Shown here piece by piece: positions 17,562 to 28,064 of a stretch of 38,427 nucleotides of DNA; positions within the stretch are counted from its first letter, which is position 1, and every line of letters starts with the position of its first letter. Below the pieces are notes generated by a model. The model did not search any database and was not told the origin of the DNA. It saw only the letters and a program-made list of their open reading frames with translations. The stretch is from Actinomycetes bacterium (GTDB lineage: Bacteria; Actinomycetota; Actinomycetes; Mycobacteriales; Mycobacteriaceae): positions 1 to 38,427 of the forward strand of contig JAHZIT010000092.1 in NCBI GenBank assembly GCA_022601275.1, read 5' to 3'. Both the position numbers and the translations under genes were made by a program.

Positions 17562-18035
17562 CTAGGCCTGGGGTACCGGCGGTGCGACGTGGGTGCGCTC
17601 GTACTCGGCAAGGATGTCGACACGGCGTTGATGCCTTGGTGCTTCCGACCAAGGCGTAGCCAGGAACGCATCGACGATGGCCAGCGCCTCGGCAGTGGTG
17701 TGCATGCGGCCGCCGATACCGATGAGTTGCGCATTGTTGTGCTGGCGGGCCAGCGAGGCCGTCTCCGTGCTCCAGCCCAGCGCGCAACGGGCCCCCGGAA
17801 CCTTGTTGGCCGCGATCTGCTCACCGTTACCGGAACCGCCCAGCACGATGCCCAGGCTCCCCGGGTCAGCGACAGTTTTTTCCGCAGCCGCGATGCAGAA
17901 CGCCGGATAGTCGTCCTCGGCGTCGTAGCTGAAGGCGCCACAGTCGACCGGATCGTGCCCGGTCGCTTTCAGATGCTCGATGATGGCCTGCTTGAGCTCG
18001 TATCCGGCGTGGTCGGCCCCGAGGTAGACGCGCAT
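17562..18035 (-). CDS. rpiB: Ribose-5-phosphate isomerase B
   Basis: Interconverts ribose 5-phosphate and ribulose 5-phosphate in the pentose phosphate pathway. The 157 residues contain GADHAGYELK at the start, CGAFSYDAEDDYP, and the phosphate loop GGSGNGEQIAANK. Glu72 stands where E. coli RpiB has its catalytic cysteine, matching the known mycobacterial form in which Glu75 is the general base (Rv2465c numbering, three residues longer). First gene of an rpiB-nei2 pair, divergent from the decarboxylase gene across 170 bp. Confidence 0.96.
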   Translation of the reverse strand: MRVYLGADHAGYELKQAIIEHLKATGHDPVDCGAFSYDAEDDYPAFCIAAAEKTVADPGSLGIVLGGSGNGEQIAANKVPGARCALGWSTETASLARQHNNAQLIGIGGRMHTTAEALAIVDAFLATPWSEAPRHQRRVDILAEYERTHVAPPVPQA

Positions 18036-18079
18036 TCGGACACACTACCGTCGCCCCGTATTCGCGAGCGCGCGCGTTT

Positions 18080-18128
18080 GCTCGGTGACACGCCGCGACA
18101 TCTGGCATTTTTGTCACGTTCACCGAGC
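18080..18128. promoter_or_regulatory. Nested inverted repeats in the rpiB-decarboxylase gap
   Basis: GCTCGGTGA (18080-18088) and TCACCGAGC (18120-18128) form a perfect 9 bp inverted repeat. Overlapping them, GTGACA (18085-18090) pairs with TGTCAC (18112-18117). The element sits 45-126 bp from both divergent starts and looks like a paired operator; the regulator is unknown. A hairpin is an alternative. Confidence 0.45.
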
Positions 18129-18205
18129 GTTGGTTGCACTGATGCAGATCCCGATGTGCCCGAAGTGACATATGGTTTTTCAGCGAAAGGTTTTGGTGAT
18201 GGCAC

Positions 18206-20956
18206 ATGGTAGATACGTCGCGCGCATACAACAGCGTCTGGCAGCTCAGGGCCGACGCCTGGTGTCGTCTGGAAGACGCTGCGGATCAGTTGACCCGCGC
18301 AGCCGCTGCCGGGAAACCCACGAACCCGCACGATGCCATCTGCGAGGACTTACTGGCCAGGCTGACGCCGTTCGAGCCCCTATGGGCCTACCCGGGAGCA
18401 CCTCGGTTCGCAAAGCTCGATCGACTGTTCGCAACCGCCCGCTACGACAAATTTGCCCACGCGGTGGCCCAAATCAACCGCGCGCTCTCCACCGAGGTAT
18501 ATCGCCGCGGCGGTATCGATATTGCGGACCTCGATAACCAGGATGCTCTTGCCCCGGATCAGCACCAGTTGGAAATTCAACCGGCGGCGTACTCCCACGA
18601 GCGGCCGTACTTTGAGGTTCTGGCTGTCGAAGCCCTGAACGACGAGCAGAAACGCACGGTGCGGGCAGCATTGCAGCGCTGGCGTCGACCCGATGACGAA
18701 TTCACATACGACCTGGTTTTGGTGTCCAGCGTGGCCGAGGCGCTAGTGGCCGCCCGGCTCAACGTGAACTTGCAGGCAGTCGTGATCGGGCGACGGTTTA
18801 CCGCGAAGTCCGCCCGCGACTTGTCGGCGCTTGCCGATTTCGTCGACACGGGCGTATCCGAAAGGCTCGAGGACGGCGCGGAACCTGGCGAGTGGGCCGA
18901 AGTCCTCGCGGCGGCTCTGACCGACCTGAGGCCCGAGCTGGACCTCTACCTGATGACCGAGTTGGAGGTTGAGAAAACGGCCGGCCGGACAGACACGAAC
19001 TTCCGGCGCGTATTCCACGCCAGGGAAGGCTTTCTCGAACTACACCTCAGCATCCTGCAGGGAGTCGCAGCCCGATATCGGTCCCCGTTCTTCAGCGCAC
19101 TCAAGCAATACAGTCATCGCCCGACCGGCGTCTTTCACGCCCTGCCCATCTCGCAGGGCAAGTCCATTGTGAACTCGCACTGGATCCAAGACATGGTCGG
19201 TTTCTATGGACTGGACGTCTTCATGGCGGAAACGTCGGCCACCACCGGCGGACTGGATTCCCTGCTGGAGCCGACCGGACCACTGCGGGAGGCCCAAGAT
19301 CTGGCCGCCAAGACATTCGGCTCCAAACAGACCTTTTTCGTCACCAACGGCACGTCGACGGCCAACAAGATCGTCACACAGGCACTGGTGGCGCCCGGCG
19401 AGATCGTGCTGTTGGACCGCAACTGTCACCAGTCGCATCACTACGGAATGATGATGGCCGGCGCCAATGTGATCTATCTGGAGGCTTACCCCCTCACCGA
19501 GTACACCTTGTATGGTGCGGTTCCGCTGCGCGAGATCAAGTCAAAACTGTTGGCGCTCAAACGCGCCGGGAAACTCGACCGCGTCAAAATGATGTCGCTG
19601 ACCAACTGCACCTTCGACGGTATCGTCTACGACGTCGAACGAGTCATGCAGGAATGTCTGGCGATCAAACCCGACCTGGTATTTCTCTGGGACGAGGCCT
19701 GGTTTGGTTTCGCGCGCTTCCACCCGGTGTACCGCACCCGCACAGCGATGGCGGCAGCACGCGAGCTGCGGAAACAATTGGCCGACAAGGACTATGCCAA
19801 AGCCTATGAAGAGCAACTGGCACAAGATGCCGAGCACCCGCCGAGCGACGAAGACCTGCTGAATCGCCGGCTCCTACCCGACCCGACCAAGGCGCGTGTT
19901 CGCGTTTACGCAACCCAATCGACGCACAAGACGCTGACATCGCTGCGGCAGGGTTCGATGATCCACGTCTTCGACCAGGATTTTGAACAGAAAGCCGCCG
20001 AGCCGTTCCACGAGGCCTACATGGCCCATACCTCAACCTCGCCGAACTACCAGATCCTGGCTTCGCTGGACCTCGGGCGCCGTCAGGGCGCACTTGAAGG
20101 TTATGAGCTGGTTTCTCGCCAGATAGAGAACGCCATGCAGCTGCGCGACGCGATCGACAACCATCCACTGCTCAGCAAGTACGCGATCTGCCTGCGCACC
20201 TCCGACCTGATTCCCGAGGAATACCGGGCTGCCCACCTGGCCCAGCCACTGCGCTCGGGCCTGCGCAACATGATCAAGGCCTGGGAAACAGACGAGTTCG
20301 TCCTCGACCCATCGCGAGTCACCCTGTTCATCGGCAAGACCGGCTACGACGGCGACGCGTTCAAGCGCGAAGAGCTGATGGACCGCTACGGCGTCCAGAT
20401 CAACAAGACCTCGCGCAACACTGTGCTGTTCATGACCAATATCGGCACCACCCGCAGCTCGGTGGCTTTTTTGGTGGAAGTCCTGGTCAAGATCGCCAGT
20501 GAAGTCGATGAGCGACTATCGGAGATGGGTTTGGTCGAGCGCGGCAGGTTCGAGAAGAAGGTGCACAAGCTCACCGGCGGCTCAGCGCCGCTACCCAACT
20601 TCAGTGGTTTCCACCCCGCGTTTCGCGGCCAGACGGGTCCGGATGCCACCCCCGAAGGAGATGTTCGTGGCGCCTTTTACCTGTCCTACGAGGAAACCAA
20701 CTGCGAATACCTCTCCGGCGAGGAGATCGACGAGAAACTGGATGCGGGCATCGACGTCGTGTCGGCGACCTTCGTCACCCCCTACCCGCCGGGCTTTCCG
20801 GTGCTGGTTCCGGGACAGTTGTTCAGCCGGGAGATCTTGACCTTCCTGCGCGATCTGGACACCCCCGAGATTCACGGCTATCAGCCCGACTGGGGCTACC
20901 GGGTCTACACCGACAAAGCGATCGAGATGTGCGCCGAGGCCGGCCACACCACCTAG
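18206..20956 (+). CDS. Orn/Lys/Arg decarboxylase, PLP-dependent (Rv2531c-like)
   Basis: A 916-residue fold-type I PLP enzyme similar to M. tuberculosis Rv2531c (947 residues), a probable basic amino acid decarboxylase. The N-terminal ~300 residues are a family-specific region. The major domain carries TFFVTNGTSTANKIVTQALV, the aspartate-containing LVFLWDEAWFGFARFHPVY, and the cofactor lysine at Lys575 in YATQSTHKTLTSLRQGSM. The C-terminal domain includes PYPPGFPVLVPGQLFS near 850-870. Which amino acid is used cannot be told from sequence. In H37Rv the gene lies far away, near Rv2531c, so its place between rpiB and the Rv2466c orthologue is a rearrangement or insertion. It ends 55 bp before the convergent deaminase, in a gap rich in CAGCCACCAGCC repeats. 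Confidence 0.9.
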   Translation: MVDTSRAYNSVWQLRADAWCRLEDAADQLTRAAAAGKPTNPHDAICEDLLARLTPFEPLWAYPGAPRFAKLDRLFATARYDKFAHAVAQINRALSTEVYRRGGIDIADLDNQDALAPDQHQLEIQPAAYSHERPYFEVLAVEALNDEQKRTVRAALQRWRRPDDEFTYDLVLVSSVAEALVAARLNVNLQAVVIGRRFTAKSARDLSALADFVDTGVSERLEDGAEPGEWAEVLAAALTDLRPELDLYLMTELEVEKTAGRTDTNFRRVFHAREGFLELHLSILQGVAARYRSPFFSALKQYSHRPTGVFHALPISQGKSIVNSHWIQDMVGFYGLDVFMAETSATTGGLDSLLEPTGPLREAQDLAAKTFGSKQTFFVTNGTSTANKIVTQALVAPGEIVLLDRNCHQSHHYGMMMAGANVIYLEAYPLTEYTLYGAVPLREIKSKLLALKRAGKLDRVKMMSLTNCTFDGIVYDVERVMQECLAIKPDLVFLWDEAWFGFARFHPVYRTRTAMAAARELRKQLADKDYAKAYEEQLAQDAEHPPSDEDLLNRRLLPDPTKARVRVYATQSTHKTLTSLRQGSMIHVFDQDFEQKAAEPFHEAYMAHTSTSPNYQILASLDLGRRQGALEGYELVSRQIENAMQLRDAIDNHPLLSKYAICLRTSDLIPEEYRAAHLAQPLRSGLRNMIKAWETDEFVLDPSRVTLFIGKTGYDGDAFKREELMDRYGVQINKTSRNTVLFMTNIGTTRSSVAFLVEVLVKIASEVDERLSEMGLVERGRFEKKVHKLTGGSAPLPNFSGFHPAFRGQTGPDATPEGDVRGAFYLSYEETNCEYLSGEEIDEKLDAGIDVVSATFVTPYPPGFPVLVPGQLFSREILTFLRDLDTPEIHGYQPDWGYRVYTDKAIEMCAEAGHTT

Positions 20957-21011
20957 GCACTGATCGAGGATTCTCCCCCAGCCTCCAGCCACCAGCCCCC
21001 AGCCACCAGCC

Positions 21012-21458
21012 TCATTCGCCGATGTCTTCGGCCCACAGCTCCGGGTTGGACAGGATGAACTCGCCCATCATCGACACACATCGCTGGTCATCGAGAACTG
21101 TGACCGCCACCCCGTTCTCGACCAGCCAGTCCTGCCCGCCGCGGAAGGTCCTGTCCTCCCCGATCACTACGGCGCCGATATTGAACTGCCGCACCAGCCC
21201 GCTGCAATACCAGCACGGCGAGAGCGTGGTCACCATAATCGTCGAGCGGTAGCCGCGCTGACGGCCGGCGTTGCGGAACGCGTCGGTCTCGGCGTGAACG
21301 GAAGGGTCACCGAGTTGGGCACGCCGGTTATGCCCGCTGCCCAGCAGCGAGCCCTGGGTCGTGAACAGCGCGGCGCCGATCGGGACTCCGCCTTCGGACA
21401 ACCCGGTTCGCGCCTCCTGGAAGGCCACATCGAGCATGTCCAGCGGGGATTTCCCCAT
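21012..21458 (-). CDS. Cytosine deaminase-like nucleobase deaminase (fungal FCY1 type)
   Basis: Zinc-dependent deaminase of 148 residues. The zinc and catalytic residues are His55 and Glu57 (SVHAETDAFRNAGRQ) and Cys82/Cys85 (TLSPCWYC). The family resemblance is specifically to yeast cytosine deaminase: EGGVPIGAAL near the start, VVIGEDRTFRGGQDWL in the middle, VTVLDDQRC, and the ending LWAEDIGE, which matches the DIGE end of Fcy1. Bacterial CodA is an unrelated amidohydrolase, so the likely reaction (cytosine to uracil, or a related base) is inferred from this likeness. A GTG at 21461 is one codon upstream. It lies 7 bp after the nitroreductase gene, so the two are probably cotranscribed. Confidence 0.85.
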   Translation of the reverse strand: MGKSPLDMLDVAFQEARTGLSEGGVPIGAALFTTQGSLLGSGHNRRAQLGDPSVHAETDAFRNAGRQRGYRSTIMVTTLSPCWYCSGLVRQFNIGAVVIGEDRTFRGGQDWLVENGVAVTVLDDQRCVSMMGEFILSNPELWAEDIGE

Positions 21459-21465
21459 CACGGCA

Positions 21466-22086
21466 TCAGTCGAAGCTGGGCGGCTCGGTACGGGTGCGCT
21501 TCAGCTCCCAGAAGTGCGGGTAGGACGCGAACGTCACCGATGCGTCCCACAGCTTCCCCGCTTCCTCGCCGCGCGGGATGCGAGATAGCACCGGCCCGAA
21601 GAATGCCACTCCGTTGACGTGGATCGTGGGGGTGCCGACATCCTCACCGACTGCGTCCATACCGCGGTGGTGGCTTGCGCGCAACGCGTCGTCGTGGACC
21701 TCGGAGGCCGCCGCTTCGGCCAAGTCCGCAGGCAGTCCGACCTCTTCAAGCGACTCCTTGATCACTTGACTGAAATCACTGTCGAAGTCTCGGTAGCTCC
21801 GGTTGTGGATCCTGGTCCCCATCGCCGCGTACAACGGCCCGAGGACCTCGGGCCCCTTGAGTTGCTCGGCGGCGATGGCCACCCGCACCGGACCCCACGC
21901 CTTGGTCATCAGCTCCTGATACCCCTCAGGTAGCTCTCTGCCCTCGTTGAGGACGGCCAGGCTCATCACATGGAAATTGACCTCGATGTCGCGAACCTTC
22001 TCCACTTCCAGAATCCAGCGCGAGGTGATCCAGCACCACGGGCACAGCGGGTCGAACCAGAAATCGGCGCGGGACTTCTCAGACAT
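21466..22086 (-). CDS. Mycothiol-dependent nitroreductase, DsbA-like (Rv2466c orthologue)
   Basis: A 206-residue thioredoxin-fold protein of the DsbA/DSBA oxidoreductase group. The CPWC active site is Cys15/Cys18 in [19 protein letters not shown], and [33 protein letters not shown] supplies the cis-proline loop. In M. tuberculosis Rv2466c is a mycothiol-dependent reductase in the SigH oxidative stress regulon that activates nitro prodrugs. The frame extends to 22197, but the upstream part is translated repeat. I chose the ATG at 22086 because GAGGAG lies 7 bases upstream and the product then aligns with Rv2466c. The cytosine deaminase gene follows immediately. Confidence 0.95.
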   Translation of the reverse strand: MSEKSRADFWFDPLCPWCWITSRWILEVEKVRDIEVNFHVMSLAVLNEGRELPEGYQELMTKAWGPVRVAIAAEQLKGPEVLGPLYAAMGTRIHNRSYRDFDSDFSQVIKESLEEVGLPADLAEAAASEVHDDALRASHHRGMDAVGEDVGTPTIHVNGVAFFGPVLSRIPRGEEAGKLWDASVTFASYPHFWELKRTRTEPPSFD

Positions 22087-22134
22087 GGATCTTCTCCTCA
22101 ACACTTTAGAAAACAATCGCACATTGGATACACG

Positions 22135-22190
22135 TTCGTTGGGCAGATCTTCGTTGGGCAGACGCCCGCTGGTCAGACGCCCGCTGGTCA
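22135..22190. repeat. 15 bp VNTR-like tandem repeat upstream of the nitroreductase gene
   Basis: About 3.7 related 15-base units: TTCGTTGGGCAGATC, TTCGTTGGGCAGACG, CCCGCTGGTCAGACG and CCCGCTGGTCA. The block lies between the divergent nitroreductase gene and pepN, about 50 bp from the nitroreductase start. It would lie in that gene's leader if transcription begins further up. Confidence 0.8.
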
Positions 22191-22242
22191 CAACCACCGG
22201 CGCCCATGGTGTCTTCCCAGTGTGAGGCTAATGTTGACGGGC

Positions 22243-24837
<2,595 letters not shown>

Positions 24838-24847
24838 AGACCAGCTC

Positions 24848-25324
24848 TCAACGAGGTGAGATGCCAGCGGAGAGCACCCGAACGCCGCTGATCAACCCGT
24901 CGATCAGGTTGCCTTCTTTGAAGGAAGCGGCGGCAGCCGACACTCCGAGCGGGGCCGATTCCTCGACGCCCCGGCCCTTGACCTCGGAACCGTAGACGAC
25001 CTCGATGGCCTTCTGGTCGGGCGACACAGCCAGCAACACCGCATTGTCGGGAGTCGGAACCTTCGCCAGAATCTCGCGCGCGGTGGCCGCGGTATCGGCA
25101 CCAAGGTCTCCGATGTACACCGCGAAGCGGGCGTGGGCGGCACGCGAACCGAATTTCAGCGCGTTGTCGAGAACGACCAAGTCCAGGATCGGGAACGGGT
25201 ACTGCACCGACAGGACGCCCGGCTCGGTGACACTTGAGACCCGCCCGCTGGAGGTGACTACACAGCCATTGGGCAGCTCTGCCAGAGCACCGGATCCGGC
25301 CGTCGCGATATCACCACTTGCCAC
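24848..25324 (-). CDS. DUF5130 family protein (Rv2468c orthologue)
   Basis: A 158-residue protein of unknown function conserved in mycobacteria. The central block [30 protein letters not shown] and the following segment with [24 protein letters not shown] recall TPM-like phosphatase-fold proteins. The C-terminal [14 protein letters not shown] also fits. No signal peptide is evident. I chose the GTG at 25324 because GGAGG lies 8 bases upstream; the in-frame GTG at 25333 is too close to that site. It overlaps the preceding small membrane gene by 14 bp and converges on pepN with 10 bp between stops. Confidence 0.85.
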   Translation of the reverse strand: MASGDIATAGSGALAELPNGCVVTSSGRVSSVTEPGVLSVQYPFPILDLVVLDNALKFGSRAAHARFAVYIGDLGADTAATAREILAKVPTPDNAVLLAVSPDQKAIEVVYGSEVKGRGVEESAPLGVSAAAASFKEGNLIDGLISGVRVLSAGISPR

Positions 25325-25544
25325 TTGCCCCACCTCCCACAGTCAGGTGCGAACCGTGACCGCCGTGGCCGTGGTCGGTGGGCTCCACGGAAGCCCAAAG
25401 AATCGGTTCGTGCGTCCACTTCTTTTTCATGTCATAGGTTGCGGGGTGCGGCCCCTTCTTGGCGAAGATGAACAAGGACAAAATCAGCGTCAGCGCCAGC
25501 GGAACCACCAAGAAGCTGGCGTGGATCAGTGCGGTCGAGTTCAC
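25311..25544 (-). CDS. Small membrane protein with histidine-rich tail (Rv2468A-like)
   Basis: About 77 residues starting (M)[17 protein letters not shown]. One transmembrane helix (about 5-27) precedes the basic [29 protein letters not shown] tail HGHGGHGSH then follows, which could bind metal. The start is uncertain: GTG at 25544 or GTG at 25562 (six residues longer); neither has a strong ribosome site. It begins only 8-26 bp after the HNH gene stop and its end overlaps the DUF5130 gene, so the three form an operon. Function unknown; it matches the small conserved membrane protein at this position in M. tuberculosis. Confidence 0.75.
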   Translation of the reverse strand: MNSTALIHASFLVVPLALTLILSLFIFAKKGPHPATYDMKKKWTHEPILWASVEPTDHGHGGHGSHLTVGGGASGKW

Positions 25545-25569
25545 CAGGAAACCGTAACCCACGACCCGG

Positions 25570-26235
25570 TCAGGCCGCGCCCTCACCCAAATATCGGGCC
25601 CAAGCGGGATCGAGTTCCTTGATGCTGGACAGCAGCCGCCAATGCTGACCCTTGGGCGGCAGCGGAGTCGCATGCAGCTTCCAACCCAGTTCGGTCAATA
25701 ACCGGTCGGCTTTGCGATGGTTGCATCCCGAGCATGCGGCGACGCAGTTCTCCCACGAGTGGGCGCCGCCACGGCTGCGGGGAACGACATGGTCGACGGT
25801 GTCTGCCTTGGCCCCGCAGTAGGCACACCGGAACCTGTCGCGATGCATGAGAGCCGCCCTGGTCATCGGGACGCGCGCGCGATAGGGAACCCGGACGAAG
25901 GTCCGTAGCCGGATGACCGACGGGACGACGATGCTCCGGCTCGCAGAACGAACCACCGGCCCCATCGGGTCATCGTGAACAACGTCGGCCTTGCCGCACA
26001 TCAGCATGATCACAGCGCGGCGCATCGGCAGCGCCGTGAGGGGTTCGTACGTCGAATTGAGCAACAGAACCCGCCTGCGGCCCCAGATTGAGGGCTCCTG
26101 CGTCGGCGCTGGAATCGCGTCGACGCCCTCGACAACGCTGTGCAAAGCGCGCGGAACGGTACTTGCTGTCGACCGGGATGAGCCTGCCGCGGACCGGTGG
26201 TGCCGGTGGCCGCGACTGTTCCTGCGCTGCGCCAT
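25570..26235 (-). CDS. HNH endonuclease family protein (Rv2469c orthologue)
   Basis: A 221-residue protein with a C-terminal HNH nuclease domain. CxxC at Cys137/Cys140 (RCAYCGAK), the catalytic Asp-His pair at 148-149 ([12 protein letters not shown]), Asn163, and the second CxxC at Cys168/Cys171 ([11 protein letters not shown]) make the zinc-stabilised fold. Residues 50-120 ([25 protein letters not shown]) are typical of the McrA-like solitary HNH proteins widespread in actinobacteria. It has no methylase or phage neighbour, so a restriction role is not supported. The ATG at 26235 has GGAGG 4 bases upstream and gives the 222-residue length I recall for Rv2469c. First gene of a three-gene operon. 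Confidence 0.93.
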   Translation of the reverse strand: MAQRRNSRGHRHHRSAAGSSRSTASTVPRALHSVVEGVDAIPAPTQEPSIWGRRRVLLLNSTYEPLTALPMRRAVIMLMCGKADVVHDDPMGPVVRSASRSIVVPSVIRLRTFVRVPYRARVPMTRAALMHRDRFRCAYCGAKADTVDHVVPRSRGGAHSWENCVAACSGCNHRKADRLLTELGWKLHATPLPPKGQHWRLLSSIKELDPAWARYLGEGAA

Positions 26236-26405
26236 ACGTCCTCCGTCCGACAGTCCACCATGGATCATCGCCGATCGCACGGCATTTCTGGCCGTGTTCG
26301 CTGGTCGGTCCGACGAACTTCACCTCGCGGTCAGCACGGGTCGGCCGGCCCACGTCGCGGCCCACTTGTAGAAGTGGCGACTCCGATGACCCACAATGGG
26401 AGACG

Positions 26406-26864
26406 ATGCACGGGGGCAACATTTCAGACGACCATGTTCCAGACGACCATGTTCCAGACGACCATGTTCCAGACGCGGAACAGACGTCGTTCTATTCGGC
26501 AGTAGGCGGGCACGAAACGTTCCGCACCATCGTGGCGCGGTTCTACGCACTGGTGCGCGAGGACGAAATACTGCGTCCGCTCTATCCCGAGGATGACTTC
26601 GAGGCCGCCGAAGATCGGTTGCGGATGTTCCTCGAGCAGTACTGGGGTGGTCCACGCACCTACTCCGACCAACGTGGACACCCGCGGCTGCGGATGCGTC
26701 ACGCGCCGTTTCGGATCGGTTTCCTCGAACGAGACGCGTGGCTGCGCTGCATGCACATCGCCGTGGCTGAAATCGACGCCGAGACACTCGACGATGCCCA
26801 CAGACAGGAACTGATCGCCTATCTGGAGATGGCGGCCGAGTCGATGGTCAACGCTCCGTTCTGA
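26406..26864 (+). CDS. glbO: Truncated haemoglobin O with repeat-encoded N-terminal extension
   Basis: Group II truncated haemoglobin, a cytoplasmic haem protein linked to oxygen and peroxide chemistry. All key haem-pocket residues are conserved: Tyr47 (B10), Tyr60 (CD1), proximal His99 (F8) and Trp112 (G8), each exactly 24 positions later than in M. tuberculosis GlbO (128 residues). The 24 extra residues are MHGGNIS, then three tandem DDHVP units, then DAEQ. No in-frame start codon lies between the ATG at 26406 and the globin domain, so the extension is built in unless a non-standard start is used. GGGAG precedes the ATG closely. It diverges from the HNH gene and faces Rv2474c-like. Confidence 0.95.
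   Translation: MHGGNISDDHVPDDHVPDDHVPDAEQTSFYSAVGGHETFRTIVARFYALVREDEILRPLYPEDDFEAAEDRLRMFLEQYWGGPRTYSDQRGHPRLRMRHAPFRIGFLERDAWLRCMHIAVAEIDAETLDDAHRQELIAYLEMAAESMVNAPF
26425..26469 (+). repeat. 15 bp tandem repeat in glbO
   Basis: Three perfect copies of CAGACGACCATGTTC in frame, encoding DDHVP repeats just before the globin domain. A partial fourth copy (CAGACG) follows. Identity of the copies implies recent expansion. Confidence 0.95.
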
Positions 26865-26888
26865 GGCGGCCCGCCGCAGTCCTTGCCT

Positions 26889-26910
26889 ACCCGCGGGGCA
26901 CTTCGCGGGT
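26889..26910. terminator. Possible bidirectional terminator between glbO and the Rv2474c-like gene
   Basis: ACCCGCG (26889-26895) and CGCGGGT (26904-26910) form a perfect 7 bp stem around an 8-base loop in the 69 bp gap between two convergent genes. A further CGCGGGTT copy follows at about 26923. No T tract. Confidence 0.45.
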
Positions 26911-26933
26911 TCTCCGCCATTTCGCGGGTTACC

Positions 26934-27632
26934 TCAGCGCAGCACTACGGCCCGGTCTCCGCGACGCTGGCTGACGGCGCCGAATCGGGCGTCGATGCGC
27001 AGCCAGGCCGACGTCACCCGCACCCGCACCACCTCCTCGGCGCTGACCGACTGCGCTGCGAAGTCGGCTGCTGTCTGCGATTGCGGCAGGAAACCCATTG
27101 CGGTCAAGGCGAAGACACACCGCATCGGAATGCCGACGCTGCACTCGCCCACATCGACCGCTACCACTTCCTGATCCAGCAGCGATGCCGGCGGTCCATG
27201 GGCGCTGGAATGATCTTTGGCCAGGCTAAGACCGCTGGCAGCGAGATCCAGCAACACGCGCGCAGGCACATCGTCGAGGTGCGTGAAGCCGTCATCGGGC
27301 GGCAAGGCACGCCGCCAGGCCGATTCCATCCCGAAACCGGGGTTGACGTACCCGTCGCTGGCCATATCCTTCAGCCCGGACAGCAGAACGTCAGCACCCG
27401 CGCAGAGATCTGTCGGCCGGACGCGGCCTCTGACCACCTTGCTGGCCAATACATCGAAACCTGTTGCTACCCAGGCGGCGATCATTCCGCCCGGACGTTC
27501 CCGCAGCCGCACGACTGCTGCCTCGTCCAATCGCCGGGCCCGCTCGGTGAATACCGAAAGGTCTTCGCGCTGGGCATCGTCGTCGAGCCACACACCGCGG
27601 TCGCGCCGAACACTACGCTCGGTGCTTGTCAT
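26934..27632 (-). CDS. Conserved mycobacterial protein (Rv2474c-like), function unknown
   Basis: A 232-residue protein that I assign by position and general likeness to Rv2474c (217 residues). It has no signal peptide or membrane span and no motif I recognise. The N-terminal half is charged (DDDAQREDLSVFTERARRLDEAAVVRLRERPGG). The C-terminal half has moderately hydrophobic strands (VVAVDVGECSVGIPMRCVFALTAMGF, VRVRVTSAWLRIDARFG). I chose the ATG at 27632 because it overlaps the thioesterase stop as TAATG; the frame extends further only into that gene. Third gene of a gdh-thioesterase-Rv2474c run, so a link to either enzyme is possible but unproven. Confidence 0.8.
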   Translation of the reverse strand: MTSTERSVRRDRGVWLDDDAQREDLSVFTERARRLDEAAVVRLRERPGGMIAAWVATGFDVLASKVVRGRVRPTDLCAGADVLLSGLKDMASDGYVNPGFGMESAWRRALPPDDGFTHLDDVPARVLLDLAASGLSLAKDHSSAHGPPASLLDQEVVAVDVGECSVGIPMRCVFALTAMGFLPQSQTAADFAAQSVSAEEVVRVRVTSAWLRIDARFGAVSQRRGDRAVVLR

Positions 27633-28051
27633 TATCGTGTCCAGTGTCGCAGGTAGTCTCGCTGACCCGCCGAAAGCCGTTGCAGCCGCTGTTCCGCGAT
27701 ATGGACGGCCGCCAGTTGCGTGTCGGCGATGACGGCGGGCTTGGAGTCGGGCGACGCACCGACCGATCGCACCTCGTAGCCCACCGTGAAGTCCACCGCC
27801 CTGACTCGCTTGGACCACATGGTGACTTGCAGCGGCGAATCAACCAGTCTCAGTTGGCCCTTGTAGACGATGTTCACCTCGGCGATCAACAACCCGATCG
27901 TCGTTATCTCGTCACCGAAAGGCTCACGCAGAAAGGGAATCCGGGCTTCTTCAAGGATCGTCACCATCGTCGCATGGTTGACGTGCTGGTACATGTCGAT
28001 ATCCGACCAACGCACATGTACCGGCACCGTGAACCCGTGCCGGCTGGTCAC
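27632..28051 (-). CDS. Hotdog-fold acyl-CoA thioesterase (Rv2475c-like)
   Basis: A 139-residue 4HBT-type thioesterase. The catalytic-helix region reads VRWSDIDMYQHVNHATMVTILEEAR, with the conserved aspartate of the 4-hydroxybenzoyl-CoA thioesterase group. The central strands include EVNIVYKGQLRLVD and VRAVDFTVGYEV. The acyl substrate is unknown. I chose the GTG at 28051: GAGAG is about 6 bases upstream and the length fits Rv2475c (138). A GTG at 28087 with AAGGA before it would add 12 residues and overlap gdh by 23 bp. Its stop overlaps the next start by one base. Confidence 0.9.
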   Translation of the reverse strand: MTSRHGFTVPVHVRWSDIDMYQHVNHATMVTILEEARIPFLREPFGDEITTIGLLIAEVNIVYKGQLRLVDSPLQVTMWSKRVRAVDFTVGYEVRSVGASPDSKPAVIADTQLAAVHIAEQRLQRLSAGQRDYLRHWTR

Positions 28052-28064
28052 GCTGCGCTCTCGA

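Noticed and set aside
25570..26235. HNH protein as part of a restriction or phage defence island
   Set aside because: No methylase, helicase, toxin or phage neighbour; it is a conserved solitary mycobacterial gene.
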